Assembly (NCBI GenBank): GCA_902779535.1
Contig: CACZBX010000011.1
Coordinates: 1 to 59,783 of the forward strand
Length of the DNA: 59,783 bases
Origin: an uncultured Bacteroidales bacterium
GTDB taxonomy: Bacteria > Bacteroidota > Bacteroidia > Bacteroidales > Bacteroidaceae
Reading direction: 5' to 3'
Shown here: piece after piece, positions 1 to 8,848 of the stretch
Numbering within the stretch: position 1 is the first letter of the stretch
Layout of the letters: each line of letters begins with the position of its first letter
Notes under the pieces: model-generated
Database searches by the model: none
Told to the model about the DNA's origin: nothing
What the model saw: the letters and a program-made list of their open reading frames with translations, nothing else
Made by a program: the position numbers and the translations under genes

Positions 1-704
1 GTTGTACCACCAGCACGTTTGATAGCTCGGTTGATTGTACCCGGTCCGCAGTTATAGGCAGCCAATGTCAAGCTCCAGTCATTATAAATGTCGTATAAAT
101 CTTTCAGATAATGTACAGCAGCCCATGTGGCCTTGATTGGATCCAAGCGCTCATCGACCAGGCTGTTCGTTTTCAGTCCATACGCTTTCCCGGTTGCCAG
201 CATGAATTGCCAAAGACCTGATGCACCACGACGTGAAACCGCTTTCGGGTCAAGAGCCGACTCGATGATGGGTAGATATTTCAGTTCCAATGGAAGGTCG
301 TAAAGGTCTAATGCTTCTTCAAAGAGCGGGTTGTAGAAATTGGCAGCAGCCAACATAAAAGAGACTTTCTTTCGTAAGTTTGTGGCGTACAGGTCGATGA
401 ATTTACGGACGGCTTCGTTGAATGGCATCTCTATCACAGAAGGAATGCGTGATAGACGATCAATAATGACCTCATCGCTAACTATCGGGTTGGTGGATGT
501 GAGTTCGCAGTCGGCATCCAGATTGATGAATGTCTTCGATTGCCAGTCCTGATAGTTTTTATCCATATCATTCTGCAAACTTTCCGGTACGTCAATCACT
601 TCTTGCTTGCCCGTCTTCTCCGAGCGTACCGTAATGGTCGTATTTTGGGCCTGGAGTGTTTGAGCCGACAGGAAGATGACGAGTATTACGAACAATTGTC
701 TCAT
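1..704 (-). CDS. mltD: Lytic murein transglycosylase, MltD-like (3' part outside window)
   Basis: Translating the minus strand from ATG at 704 gives a signal peptide (MRQLFVILVIFLSAQTLQAQ) and then a soluble-lytic-transglycosylase domain. The catalytic-Glu segment reads IIESALDPKAVSRRGASGLW and the later conserved motif is AAYNCGPGTINRAIKRAGG. Family role: cleaves the MurNAc-GlcNAc bond of peptidoglycan in the periplasm, forming 1,6-anhydro-MurNAc. About 234 codons are present and the frame runs off the left edge. C-terminal LysM repeats, usual in MltD, would lie outside. It is the last visible gene of a minus-strand run parA-parB-DUF5683-mltD, 9 bases after the DUF5683 gene. The family is clear; the exact subfamily is less certain because the C-terminus is missing. 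Confidence 0.88.
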   Translation of the reverse strand, partial: MRQLFVILVIFLSAQTLQAQNTTITVRSEKTGKQEVIDVPESLQNDMDKNYQDWQSKTFINLDADCELTSTNPIVSDEVIIDRLSRIPSVIEMPFNEAVRKFIDLYATNLRKKVSFMLAAANFYNPLFEEALDLYDLPLELKYLPIIESALDPKAVSRRGASGLWQFMLATGKAYGLKTNSLVDERLDPIKATWAAVHYLKDLYDIYNDWSLTLAAYNCGPGTINRAIKRAGGT

Positions 705-713
705 GGTCTTTCT

Positions 714-1520
714 TTAAAAAGTAATGCTACAGTGGAGTCCTATGCTGTGTGAGGTTCTACTGCGGCCGTTATTAATAAGTGTAGGTTCTATCTTTAATCC
801 CAAATCGTGTGAGATATCGAAGTTTGAAAGTTCGGCATCCACGTATGCATCGATGACCGATAGTGCATAAACACCTATGAATGCAAAGATACTTAAGTCG
901 CGCTGCCGACGGAAAGTATCTTTCCTTTTCCTAAAACGTTCCTGATATTGTGATTCTTGTCCGGTGATGTCCATACCGGCAGGAAGGAAATTCTCGTAAC
1001 TTTTCGTGTTTGGATCATCATCCATGATGTCTAAATAGGCTTGTTTGTAGTCTTTGTACATCCGGTTGTTCCAATTTAAGGCGTATGCACATCCCACAAA
1101 TCCTCCATATACAATTGGAAGTTTCCAGTATTTGCGGTTGTAAATCTGACCGCCTCCCGGGAAGACGAGCGCATACCACGTCGCTTTTTGTGGATCGGGC
1201 ATGAATACTTTCTTTGGAATCTTTGCTTGTGCTATGGAATCTTGTTGTTTGGCCAGTTGTGTTGTGTCGATCGGGCTGAACAACTCTGCAAGTGCTTGCT
1301 CGTTTTGTATAGAGATACTGTCGGCAACTCTTCGATTGTAGAGTGAATCACTGAGAATGCTGTCGTTGGGTAGAGCCTTCTTGATGATTAATGAATCCTT
1401 GACAGGAGTTCGCATACGCCGTTCCTTCGCCTTTTGTCCCCAGGCTGTCAAGTTGTTCATCAAAAAGAGTGATATGAACAAGAAGAAAACGGTCGGTATG
1501 ATGTTTATTTGATTCTTCAA
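714..1520 (-). CDS. DUF5683 family exported protein
   Basis: 268 residues beginning with a hydrophobic N-terminal segment (FFLFISLFLMNNLTAWGQ) that reads as a signal peptide. A Ser/Asp-rich linker follows, then a domain starting around KATWYALVFPGGGQIYNRKYW, a motif typical of the Bacteroidota DUF5683 family. A further hydrophobic stretch (LSIFAFIGVYALSVIDAYVDA) suggests a membrane anchor. The biochemical function of the family is not known to me. It starts 6 bases after the parB stop and ends 9 bases before the mltD start, so it is probably co-transcribed. The context hints at cell-envelope or division-linked work, but that is inference. Confidence 0.8.
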   Translation of the reverse strand: MKNQINIIPTVFFLFISLFLMNNLTAWGQKAKERRMRTPVKDSLIIKKALPNDSILSDSLYNRRVADSISIQNEQALAELFSPIDTTQLAKQQDSIAQAKIPKKVFMPDPQKATWYALVFPGGGQIYNRKYWKLPIVYGGFVGCAYALNWNNRMYKDYKQAYLDIMDDDPNTKSYENFLPAGMDITGQESQYQERFRKRKDTFRRQRDLSIFAFIGVYALSVIDAYVDAELSNFDISHDLGLKIEPTLINNGRSRTSHSIGLHCSITF

Positions 1521-1526
1521 GGCTCT

Positions 1527-2408
1527 CTACTTCAGTGTGTCAAATATTTCCATTATGCGTTCCAACTCTTCCTCATTATTGAACGGGATGCTGATTTTAC
1601 CTTTTCCCTTCGGGCTGCACGATAATTTTACCTTGGAACCAAAGAATGCGGAAAGTTGTTTTTGCAACATCAGGTATGTTTCGGCGGGTTGTACCTTTTT
1701 CTCTTTCCCTTCTTTAGACTTATTCCCTTTGGCAGTGGCCAGCGCCTTAACGATTTCCTCTACCTTGCGAACGGAATAGTTCTGTTCTTGGATGTCGTTG
1801 AACACTTTGATCTGCTGTTTGGGATCGTTTAACGCGAGTAATGCTCTGGCATGGCCCATATCGATGATGCGGTCTTTTAAGGCAACTTGAATCTGGGCTG
1901 GAAGTTTCAGAAGGCGTAGATAGTTTGCGATGGTCGTGCGATTCTTGCCGATTCGTTCACTTAACCGTTCTTGAGTCAGATTATATTGTTCCAGTAAGTG
2001 TTGGTATGCCAGCGCGATCTCGAGTGAGTTCAGATCTTCTCGTTGGATGTTTTCGATCAAAGCCATTTCCATCACGTTCTCATCATCGGCCGTCCGTATG
2101 TAAGCAGGGATGGTTTTCAATCCTGCCTTGATGGAAGCGCGGTAACGTCTTTCTCCTGCAATGATCTGATAAGCGTCTTCACTCATCTTTCGCAAAGTGA
2201 TTGGCTGGATGATTCCAATCTCAGCGATGGAGTCGGCAAGTTCCTGCAGAGCAGTAGGGTCAAACTCACGACGCGGTTGGTTCGGGTTGACAGAGATCTT
2301 ACTCAACTCAATCTCATTGATGGAAGATGAGCCCTCAGTCCTGACCTCATCGGTCGAGATAAGAGCATCCAAGCCTCTTCCCAAAGCAAATTTTTTCTTT
2401 ACTGCCAT
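1527..2408 (-). CDS. parB: Chromosome partitioning protein ParB (Spo0J family)
   Basis: ParB binds centromere-like parS sites, spreads as a CTP-dependent clamp and works with ParA to segregate origins. Visible parts are the N-terminal LGRGLDALIS segment, the ParB/Srx CTPase domain with PNQPRREFD and the GERRYRA motif, a helix-turn-helix region (LTQERLSERIGKNRTTIANYLRLLKLP), and a lysine-rich linker before the C-terminal dimerisation domain. The open frame extends to ATG 2432, which would overlap parA by 20 bases. I prefer the ATG at 2408 (MAVKKKFALGRGLDALIS) because it abuts the parA stop and matches the usual start of the family. I saw no confident parS palindrome in the window. Confidence 0.93.
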   Translation of the reverse strand: MAVKKKFALGRGLDALISTDEVRTEGSSSINEIELSKISVNPNQPRREFDPTALQELADSIAEIGIIQPITLRKMSEDAYQIIAGERRYRASIKAGLKTIPAYIRTADDENVMEMALIENIQREDLNSLEIALAYQHLLEQYNLTQERLSERIGKNRTTIANYLRLLKLPAQIQVALKDRIIDMGHARALLALNDPKQQIKVFNDIQEQNYSVRKVEEIVKALATAKGNKSKEGKEKKVQPAETYLMLQKQLSAFFGSKVKLSCSPKGKGKISIPFNNEEELERIMEIFDTLK

Positions 2409-2412
2409 ATCA

Positions 2413-3180
2413 TTACTTGCTGTTTCGTTCAATCAATTCCTTTGCCAAAGCTAAGTGATTCCTTGCTCCCGTCGAATCAGCATCATACAGAATGGCTGGG
2501 ATACCATGACTTGGGGCTTCACTCAGTTTGACATTTCGTTGGATAATCGTGTTGAATACCAATTCCTGAAAGTGTCGCTTCACCTCATCGTAGATTTGGT
2601 TAGCCAGACGCAAACGGGAGTCGAACATCGTTAATAAAAAGCCCTCAATCTGGAGGGATGGATTCAACTTTGACTTTATAATCTTAATGGTATTCAGCAA
2701 CTTGCTGATACCTTCCAACGCGAAATACTCACATTGCACTGGGATGATGACGGAGTTGGCAGCGGTCAGTGAGTTGATGGTTATCAATCCTAAAGAAGGA
2801 GAACAATCGATAAAGATATAATCGTACTCGTTCACCAAGGGAGCTATTGCGTTCTTCATGATTTTCTCTCGATTCTTAAGGTTTAGCATTTCAATCTCTG
2901 CACCAACAAGGTCGATGTGTGAAGGCACAATATCCAAACCATCTATATCCGTCGTATAGACAGCCTCATGAATATCAACCTGGTTGATAAGGCACTCGTA
3001 GATCGATGTCTCCACCTCTTTGATGTTGACGCCCAGTCCCGACGAAGCGTTGGCTTGAGGGTCCGCATCAATCACTAGCACTTTCTTTTCCAAAGTAGCC
3101 AATGATGCAGCCAGATTGATGGTGGTAGTGGTTTTCCCCACACCTCCCTTTTGGTTTGCTAAAGCAATAACTTTTCCCAT
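2413..3180 (-). CDS. parA: Chromosome partitioning ATPase ParA (Soj family)
   Basis: 255 residues. The deviant Walker A motif [18 protein letters not shown] near the N-terminus, the DADPQANAS motif and the [16 protein letters not shown] Walker B region identify a ParA/Soj ATPase. It dimerises with ATP on nucleoid DNA and is released by ParB to drive chromosome segregation in the cytoplasm. Its length is normal for chromosomal Soj without an N-terminal regulatory domain. It is the first gene of the parAB-DUF5683-mltD run, about 110 bases downstream of a TAnnTTTG-type element at 3299-3306. Confidence 0.95.
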   Translation of the reverse strand: MGKVIALANQKGGVGKTTTTINLAASLATLEKKVLVIDADPQANASSGLGVNIKEVETSIYECLINQVDIHEAVYTTDIDGLDIVPSHIDLVGAEIEMLNLKNREKIMKNAIAPLVNEYDYIFIDCSPSLGLITINSLTAANSVIIPVQCEYFALEGISKLLNTIKIIKSKLNPSLQIEGFLLTMFDSRLRLANQIYDEVKRHFQELVFNTIIQRNVKLSEAPSHGIPAILYDADSTGARNHLALAKELIERNSK

Positions 3181-3298
3181 AATCTCTCATTTATAGTTTC
3201 TGCAAAATAACGAAGATTTGTAGAAGTATCCTACCAAAACAACTTTCCTTTCGCCGAAACTGTTGATAACTTTAGGGTTTTGTTAATAACCGTAGGTG

Positions 3299-3306
3299 CA
3301 AAGATA
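3299..3306 (-). promoter_or_regulatory. Putative -7 element for parA operon
   Basis: Read on the minus strand the octamer is TATCTTTG, a match to the Bacteroidota -7 consensus TAnnTTTG. No TTTG is seen at the expected 19-22 bases upstream, so only half of the promoter is supported. It implies a leader of about 110 bases before parA. Confidence 0.45.
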
Positions 3307-3401
3307 ACAAAAACCATTTAATTGGAATGCCTTTTTGTGTGGATGTTGGCTTTCATTAAGTTAATTTTCTTTTATTCAAACTGTTTGTACGGAAAGTGTC
3401 G

Positions 3402-3409
3402 TATCTTTG
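3402..3409 (+). promoter_or_regulatory. Putative -7 element for surE-lpxB
   Basis: TATCTTTG matches TAnnTTTG and lies 19 bases before the surE ATG at 3429. It falls inside the longer open frame that would start surE at 3396, which argues against that upstream start. No well-spaced -33 TTTG is seen. Confidence 0.5.
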
Positions 3410-3428
3410 CAGTCGTAAAAAACCAATT

Positions 3429-4196
3429 ATGAAGAAGGAAAAACCATTGCTGTTATTGTCGAATGACGATGGCTTCGATGCAAAAGGATTAAATGAATTG
3501 ATCGATGCACTGAGAGGGTTAGGCGAGATCATCGTGATGGCTCCGGACGGTCCTCGTTCAGGCTTTTCAAATTGCTTTACCACTCAGGTGCCCGTTCATT
3601 ATAAGTTGGTTCGCCAAGAACCAGATGTAAAAGTTTTTAGTTGTAGTGGAACACCAACCGACTGTGTTAAATTAGCTTTGCACAAACTTGCTCCCCGTAG
3701 GCCGGATATTGTGATTGGTGGTATCAATCATGGAGATAACTCTGCCATCAATGTTCATTACTCTGGAACGATGGGCGTTGTAAAGGAAGGATGTATGAAA
3801 GGTATTTCCTCGGTGGCCTTTTCGCTTTGTAATCACGATCTAGATGCAGACTTCAAACCGTTGTTACCCTATGTCAGGAGCATTACTGAAAAAGTTTTGA
3901 ACAATGGACTTCCGAAAGGTATTTGCTTGAATATCAACTTTCCGAACGTGCCTGTGTTTAATGGGGTCAAGGTTTGTCGGCAAACGGATGGCGATTGGAT
4001 AAAGGAATTTGTGCCATGTTCGCATCCCTCACGTGAGAATTATTTTTGGGTGACTGGAGAATATAAGAACTTCGAGCCGGATTCACCTGATACCGATCAC
4101 TGGGCTTTGGATCATGGGTATGTAGCTATCACGCCTACAAAGATAGATGTGACAGCCTATGAGTTTATGGATGAATTGAATTCGTGGAATTTGTAA
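3429..4196 (+). CDS. surE: 5'/3'-nucleotidase SurE
   Basis: 255 residues from ATG 3429 (MKKEKPLLLLSNDDGFDAKG). The NDDG motif supplies the metal-binding aspartates. SGTPTDCVKLAL, GGINHGDNS and YSGTMGVVKEG are the other conserved SurE active-site blocks. The enzyme is a metal-dependent cytosolic phosphatase acting on 5'- and 3'-nucleoside monophosphates. The frame is open upstream to 3396, but the extra residues match nothing in the family and overlap a promoter-like octamer. lpxB follows after a single base (TAAG-ATG), so the two are co-transcribed. Confidence 0.95.
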   Translation: MKKEKPLLLLSNDDGFDAKGLNELIDALRGLGEIIVMAPDGPRSGFSNCFTTQVPVHYKLVRQEPDVKVFSCSGTPTDCVKLALHKLAPRRPDIVIGGINHGDNSAINVHYSGTMGVVKEGCMKGISSVAFSLCNHDLDADFKPLLPYVRSITEKVLNNGLPKGICLNINFPNVPVFNGVKVCRQTDGDWIKEFVPCSHPSRENYFWVTGEYKNFEPDSPDTDHWALDHGYVAITPTKIDVTAYEFMDELNSWNL

Positions 4197-4197
4197 G

Positions 4198-5358
4198 ATG
4201 AAGTATTATTTGATAGTCGGAGAGGCTTCAGGTGATCTGCATGCTTCGAACTTGATGAAAGCAATCCAAAAAGAAGACGAACATGCTTCGTTTCGTTTCT
4301 TTGGTGGCGACCTGATGAAGGCCGTCGGAGGAACATGTGTCAAACACTACAAGGAATTGGCTTATATGGGGTTCATTCCTGTGTTGATGCATCTTCGTAC
4401 AATTTTTCGAAACATGGAGATCTGCGAAAAAGATATCGTAGACTGGAACGCAGATGTTGTTATCCTGGTTGATTATCCGGGCTTTAACCTGAAAGTTGCA
4501 AAATTCCTTAGAAAGCATACACATATTCCTGTCTTTTACTATATCTCACCTAAGATATGGGCATGGAAAGAGTATCGTATCAAGAATATCAAAAGAGATG
4601 TAGACGAACTGTTCTCTATTCTTCCTTTTGAAGTCCCTTTCTATCAGAAATATCAGTATCCTATCCATTATGTGGGTAATCCCTGCGTAGATGCTGTGGC
4701 TGCTTATCGGAATGGAGTGAAAGATTCTTTCAAAGCATTTGCAAAAGACAATGGACTGGAGGAGAAGAAACCTGTTCTGGCTCTGTTGCCAGGCAGTCGG
4801 AAACAGGAAATCAAGGATAATCTTGAGCTGATGCTTGAGGCTTCCGCTTCGTGTAAGGATGATTATCAAATTGTTCTGGGTGCTGCTCCAGGCATCGATC
4901 CGTCTATCTATCAGCCTTATCAGGAACGTCATCCGTGGTTGCACATGGTACACCGGCAAACATACCGCTTGTTGAGCCATGCTGAGGGAGCACTGGTGGT
5001 ATCGGGCACCTCCACTCTGGAGACTTGTCTGTTCAGGGTACCACAAGTAGTGTGTTATTATACTCCACTTGGAAAAATTATCTCTTTTCTTAAAAAGAAA
5101 ATACTTTCCGTACAGTATATATCATTAGTAAACCTAATTGCGGGACGCGAAGTTGTCAAGGAATTAGTGGCTGATCAGATGAAAGAGAATATCATTCGTT
5201 CTGAATTAAATGCCATCCTGTATGATGTGAAAAACCGCCAACGTATGCTGGCGGATTATAATGAGATTATCGATTCGCTTGGTGATGCGGGTGCTTCTCA
5301 GCATGCAGCAAAGAAGATGGTGGAATTATTAAAGTCCACGTACCATCAGCACCATTAA
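4198..5358 (+). CDS. lpxB: Lipid-A-disaccharide synthase LpxB
   Basis: 386 residues, the normal length. The N-terminus MKYYLIVGEASGDLHASNLM carries the family GEASGD motif. YYISPKIWAWKEYRI, YVGNPCVDAV, ALLPGSRKQEI and VVSGTSTLETCLF are further LpxB signatures of the GT19 fold. It condenses UDP-2,3-diacylglucosamine with lipid X to give the lipid A disaccharide at the inner face of the inner membrane. lpxH, the preceding step, is at 29060-29827 in this window. The 3' end overlaps the convergent cdsA by 30 bases, so no room is left for a dedicated terminator. Confidence 0.96.
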   Translation: MKYYLIVGEASGDLHASNLMKAIQKEDEHASFRFFGGDLMKAVGGTCVKHYKELAYMGFIPVLMHLRTIFRNMEICEKDIVDWNADVVILVDYPGFNLKVAKFLRKHTHIPVFYYISPKIWAWKEYRIKNIKRDVDELFSILPFEVPFYQKYQYPIHYVGNPCVDAVAAYRNGVKDSFKAFAKDNGLEEKKPVLALLPGSRKQEIKDNLELMLEASASCKDDYQIVLGAAPGIDPSIYQPYQERHPWLHMVHRQTYRLLSHAEGALVVSGTSTLETCLFRVPQVVCYYTPLGKIISFLKKKILSVQYISLVNLIAGREVVKELVADQMKENIIRSELNAILYDVKNRQRMLADYNEIIDSLGDAGASQHAAKKMVELLKSTYHQHH

Positions 5359-6177
5359 AAGATAGACCAAAACTGCAGGAACAGCCAACAGTGTACTATC
5401 AAATCGGTCGAGCATTCCTCCGTGACCTGGGAGTATGTTCCCGGAATCTTTTATACCCCAGTGACGTTTCATCAGAGATTCACACAGATCACCCCATGTC
5501 CCGAAGACTACAATGACGAGTGCAAACCCAATCCATTCCCATCTGTTCAGTATGGGATAGAAATGAGAGAGGATAATGGCTGCAATGACACAAAAGATGG
5601 CTCCGCCAAATGAACCTTCCCATGATTTTTTCGGTGAGATCCGTTCGAATAAACGGTGCTTTCCGAAGGTCACCCCGACGCAATAGGCACCGGTGTCGTT
5701 GATCCATGTGAAGATAAATAATGAAAGCGGAAGAATAAAACTGTAGGCAGGTATCCCACTGCTGTCTGGAAACATCCAAGCTATGATATTTAATAGCGCA
5801 AAAGGTAATGCTACATAGAACTGACTCATAAAACTGAACGCCCAGTTCCCCGCAGGATTTGTCTTTTTTGCATACAACTCAATTACCATTATCGCAATCA
5901 GGAAGCAAAGGTAAAAAGGTAGTATGGCCCATGACATCACTTGTTGATAATAGTAAAAGGTAAGAAACAAGACGCCTCCGGCTATTGTGCATAGCGGAGT
6001 ATTGATATGGATGTCTTTTTCGTACTGGTTTACAAGGTTGCAGAATTCTCTTACACTCAGTAGAGTAATGATGAGGAACAAAATACCAAAGGGGATTTCT
6101 CCTCCAATGATTCCTCCGACCAAGATGATGACGAAGAGGATTCCTGTGACGGTACGAAGTATAAAATTATTGTTCAT
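5329..6177 (-). CDS. cdsA: Phosphatidate cytidylyltransferase CdsA
   Basis: Integral membrane enzyme that makes CDP-diacylglycerol from CTP and phosphatidate, the entry to phospholipid head-group synthesis. Start taken at ATG 6177 ([12 protein letters not shown]), which overlaps the ftsH stop by 11 bases; the frame is open to 6204 but that adds nine residues deep inside ftsH. About 282 residues with seven to eight hydrophobic segments. The C-terminal signature is intact: SLMKRHWGIKDSGNILPGHG followed by GMLDRFDS. Last gene of rsfS-ftsH-cdsA; its 3' end overlaps lpxB on the opposite strand. Confidence 0.95.
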   Translation of the reverse strand: MNNNFILRTVTGILFVIILVGGIIGGEIPFGILFLIITLLSVREFCNLVNQYEKDIHINTPLCTIAGGVLFLTFYYYQQVMSWAILPFYLCFLIAIMVIELYAKKTNPAGNWAFSFMSQFYVALPFALLNIIAWMFPDSSGIPAYSFILPLSLFIFTWINDTGAYCVGVTFGKHRLFERISPKKSWEGSFGGAIFCVIAAIILSHFYPILNRWEWIGFALVIVVFGTWGDLCESLMKRHWGIKDSGNILPGHGGMLDRFDSTLLAVPAVLVYLLMVLMVRGL

Positions 6178-8134
6178 CTGCTTTTTCTGTTTGTTGGTCA
6201 GCATTCTTCTTTTGTTCTTCTTCGGCCATCAGCTCTTCTGAACGTGAGGTCCAAGGACGTTTCCCAAAGATATGCTCCACATCATCTGCCATGATTACTT
6301 CTCTTTCAATCAATACCTTGGCAAGCTCATTGTGTCCTTCCTTATGCTCGGACAGGATTGTCTTTGCCCGTGCGTATTGCTCGTTGATCATTTGCTTCAC
6401 TTCGGAGTCAATGAGTTCGGCTGTCTTATCACTATATGGCTTTTGGAAGGAATAATCCTCTCCGCTATTATAGTAACAAAGGTTTGGCAGCTTATCGCTC
6501 ATGCCTACATAGGCGATCATGCCGTAAGCCTGTTTGGTCACACGCTCCAAATCGTTCATGGCTCCGGTTGAGATATGACCGGTAAACAATTCTTCGGCAG
6601 CACGTCCACCCAAGAGGGCACACATTTCATCCAACATTTGTTCTTTTGTGGTGATCTGTCTTTCCTCTGGCAAGTACCACGCAGCGCCCAAAGCTCGTCC
6701 ACGTGGAACGATGGTAACCTTTACCAATGGGTTCGCATGTTCCAGGAACCACGATAAAGTGGCGTGGCCAGCCTCATGAATGGCAATGGAACGTTTCTCA
6801 TCGGCTGTCATCACCTTGGTCTTTTTCTCCAGACCACCTACGATACGGTCGATGGCATTATTGAAATCCTGCTTGCTAATAGCATTCTTACTATGGCGTG
6901 CAGCAATCAGTGCAGCTTCGTTACATACATTTGCAATATCAGCTCCGCTGAAGCCAGGAGTTTGTCGAGCCAACAGATCTACATCCACAGTCTCGTCCAT
7001 CTTCAGTGGGCGCATGTGAACGCCAAAGATTTGTTTTCGTTCATTCAGATCGGGGAGGTCGACATGAATCTGTCGGTCGAATCGTCCTGCACGTAACAAT
7101 GCTTTGTCCAACATATCAACGCGGTTGGTTGCAGCCAAGATGATTACGCCAGAGTTGGATTGGAATCCATCCATCTCTGTCAACAACTGATTCAATGTGT
7201 TCTCTCGTTCATCATTGCCTCCCATGTTCGGATTACGGCCTCTTGCTCGTCCCACGGCATCAATCTCATCAATAAAGATGATACATGGCGCTTTTTCTTT
7301 AGCCTGACGGAACAGGTCACGAACACGTGATGCTCCGACACCCACGAACATTTCGACGAAGTCAGAACCAGACATAGAAAAGAATGGGACGTTTGCTTCA
7401 CCTGCAACAGCTTTGGCTAACAGGGTTTTACCTGTTCCAGGAGGGCCAACTAGCAAGGCTCCTTTGGGAATCTTTCCACCCAGTTCGGTGTATTTCTGTG
7501 GGTTCTTCAGGAACTCCACAATCTCTTGAACTTCCTGCTTCGCTTCGTCTTGACCTGCTACATCCTTGAATGTGATTCGGCTCTTCTCGTCTTGGTTTTC
7601 GTACATCTGGGCACGGCTCTTTCCTACGTTGAAAGGATTTGCTCCTCCCATGCCGCCACCTGAGCCACCGCTCATTCTGCGAACCATAAAGATGTACAGG
7701 CCAATCAAAAAGATAAAAGGAAGTGTGTTCCAAAGAATCAGGCTCCAGATATCGCTTTTCTTCTCATATTTGACGGATCCGTTAAAGTGACCTTCTTTCT
7801 GTGCTTCGGTCAGGAACGTGTCCAGTGCGTCCAGCGACCCAACTTCTACGTGAACAATCGGGCTTCTTCCTACGCGCTTTGCGTTTTCCTTGAATATCTT
7901 TTGGACAAATTCCGGTTTTACATACATATCGACGCTATAATCGTTGTATGCAACGATTTTGTCAGCGTAACCGTTCATCACCATCTCCTTAAATTCAGTA
8001 TAGGTGACTTCCTTGCTCGCTCCACTTCCTGTCGGGTTGAAAAGCAAGATACCAATACTGATAAAGATAATCAGGTATAACCAATTGATATTGAACTTGG
8101 AAATATTTTTTTTAGGATTATTGTTTGTCGACAT
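6167..8134 (-). CDS. ftsH: ATP-dependent zinc metalloprotease FtsH
   Basis: 655 residues. Two N-terminal membrane segments ([15 protein letters not shown] and [20 protein letters not shown]) flank a periplasmic domain. Next comes the AAA+ domain with Walker A GPPGTGKT, Walker [13 protein letters not shown] and the second region of homology ending RAGRFDRQI. The peptidase domain has the zinc site HEAGH. It degrades misfolded and regulatory membrane proteins as a hexamer. The C-terminus is charged ([18 protein letters not shown]) and overlaps cdsA by 11 bases. It starts 11 bases after rsfS. Confidence 0.97.
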   Translation of the reverse strand: MSTNNNPKKNISKFNINWLYLIIFISIGILLFNPTGSGASKEVTYTEFKEMVMNGYADKIVAYNDYSVDMYVKPEFVQKIFKENAKRVGRSPIVHVEVGSLDALDTFLTEAQKEGHFNGSVKYEKKSDIWSLILWNTLPFIFLIGLYIFMVRRMSGGSGGGMGGANPFNVGKSRAQMYENQDEKSRITFKDVAGQDEAKQEVQEIVEFLKNPQKYTELGGKIPKGALLVGPPGTGKTLLAKAVAGEANVPFFSMSGSDFVEMFVGVGASRVRDLFRQAKEKAPCIIFIDEIDAVGRARGRNPNMGGNDERENTLNQLLTEMDGFQSNSGVIILAATNRVDMLDKALLRAGRFDRQIHVDLPDLNERKQIFGVHMRPLKMDETVDVDLLARQTPGFSGADIANVCNEAALIAARHSKNAISKQDFNNAIDRIVGGLEKKTKVMTADEKRSIAIHEAGHATLSWFLEHANPLVKVTIVPRGRALGAAWYLPEERQITTKEQMLDEMCALLGGRAAEELFTGHISTGAMNDLERVTKQAYGMIAYVGMSDKLPNLCYYNSGEDYSFQKPYSDKTAELIDSEVKQMINEQYARAKTILSEHKEGHNELAKVLIEREVIMADDVEHIFGKRPWTSRSEELMAEEEQKKNADQQTEKADEQ

Positions 8135-8145
8135 GTCGTTATGAT

Positions 8146-8505
8146 TTAATCTAAATTAGGTATCTGAGTCAGTTTGGAGTCGGCCCAGAGGTGTTCAAGG
8201 TTATAGAAGTTACGTAATTCAGGAAGAAAGATGTGGACCAGGATGCTACCATAATCCATACCCACCCATTGAGCATTCCGCAAACCGTTTACAGTTGTCG
8301 GGCGATCCTTTGTCTTTTCGTAAACCATGTCGTAAACAGATTCGGTAATAGCGTCTACTTGTGTGGGTGAGTTTCCTTGACAGATTACAAAGTATTGGCA
8401 GATAGCTCCGTCAATACCTTTCAAGTCAGCAACCACAATATCTTTTCCTTTTTTTTCTTGTATTCCTTCAATGATGGATTGTAATAGTAACTCGGTTTCG
8501 TTCAT
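8146..8505 (-). CDS. rsfS: Ribosome silencing factor RsfS
   Basis: RsfS (RsfA/Iojap family) binds ribosomal protein L14 and blocks subunit joining. From ATG 8505 (MNETELLLQSIIEGIQEKKG) the protein has 119 residues, typical of the family. Conserved segments include VVADLKGIDGAICQYFVICQGNS in part and NGLRNAQWVGMDYGSILVHIF. The frame is open to ATG 8532, but that codon touches the -7 element at 8534-8541, so 8505 is chosen. It leads the rsfS-ftsH-cdsA operon. Confidence 0.93.
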   Translation of the reverse strand: MNETELLLQSIIEGIQEKKGKDIVVADLKGIDGAICQYFVICQGNSPTQVDAITESVYDMVYEKTKDRPTTVNGLRNAQWVGMDYGSILVHIFLPELRNFYNLEHLWADSKLTQIPNLD

Positions 8506-8533
8506 TCTTAATGATTTATGTTTCATTTTCATA

Positions 8534-8564
8534 CAAAGATACTCCCTTTTCTTTTATGGACAAA
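8534..8564 (-). promoter_or_regulatory. Promoter of rsfS-ftsH-cdsA
   Basis: On the minus strand a TTTG (8564-8561), a 19-base spacer and TATCTTTG (8541-8534) form a complete Bacteroidota primary-sigma promoter. The predicted start is near 8527, giving a leader of about 20 bases to the rsfS ATG at 8505. Confidence 0.7.
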
Positions 8565-8625
8565 AATAAGCCTTGAAATCGTTCGTTTTTTGTTATTTTT
8601 TAGCAATGGGAAAGGGGATAAAAGA

Positions 8626-8651
8626 AAATAGAGTTCATTCGAACTCTATTT
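8626..8651 (-). terminator. Terminator of tRNA-Gln
   Basis: Perfect 11-bp stem (8626-8636 with 8641-8651) and a 4-base loop, directly after the tRNA 3' end on the minus strand. It is followed by TTTTCTTTT in the transcript. Typical intrinsic terminator. Confidence 0.75.
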
Positions 8652-8654
8652 CAG

Positions 8655-8725
8655 TTGGAGTACCAGGATTCGAACCTGGAATGACAGGACCAGAATCTGT
8701 AGTGTTACCATTACACCATACTCCA
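8655..8725 (-). tRNA. tRNA-Gln (anticodon CUG)
   Basis: The minus strand folds into a full cloverleaf of 71 bases. The acceptor stem is TGGAGTA/TACTCCA, the D stem GTGT/ACAC around AATGGTA, the anticodon loop TTCTGGT with anticodon CTG, and the T arm CCAGG-TTCGAAT-CCTGG. The discriminator is A and CCA is not encoded. The lowest pair of the anticodon stem (positions 31-39) reads A-C, a mismatch that may need checking. It stands alone between rsfS and the DUF349 gene, with its own promoter and terminator. Confidence 0.93.
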
Positions 8726-8763
8726 ATCAAGGTCATCACAAATACCCTTTGCGAAAGACGGTG

Positions 8764-8794
8764 CAAATATACTGCTTTTATAACAATTGCCAAA
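8764..8794 (-). promoter_or_regulatory. Promoter of tRNA-Gln
   Basis: Minus-strand TTTG (8794-8791), 19-base spacer, then TATATTTG (8771-8764). A complete Bacteroidota promoter placing the start near 8757, about 32 bases before the mature tRNA 5' end. Confidence 0.68.
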
Positions 8795-8823
8795 TAAAAA
8801 CGAACTTTTTTTGAAAAAATAAA

Positions 8824-8842
8824 GGCGGATGAATCATCCGCC
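8824..8842 (-). terminator. Terminator after the DUF349 gene
   Basis: Stem GGCGGAT/ATCCGCC with a 5-base loop just past the stop at 8849. The transcript then continues TTTATTTTTT. Good intrinsic terminator. Confidence 0.75.
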
Positions 8843-8848
8843 CTGTTT

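Noticed and set aside
340-752. Two plus-strand frames of 70 residues
   Set aside because: They lie antisense to the well-supported mltD gene and have no features of their own.
3396-3428. Upstream ATG for surE
   Set aside because: The added residues are outside the family consensus and the segment carries the TATCTTTG promoter octamer.
3181-3428. parS-like site between parA and surE
   Set aside because: GTTGATAAC and GTTAATAAC at about 3262-3290 look similar but are direct, not palindromic, and do not match a known parS; a genome-wide search near the origin would be needed.
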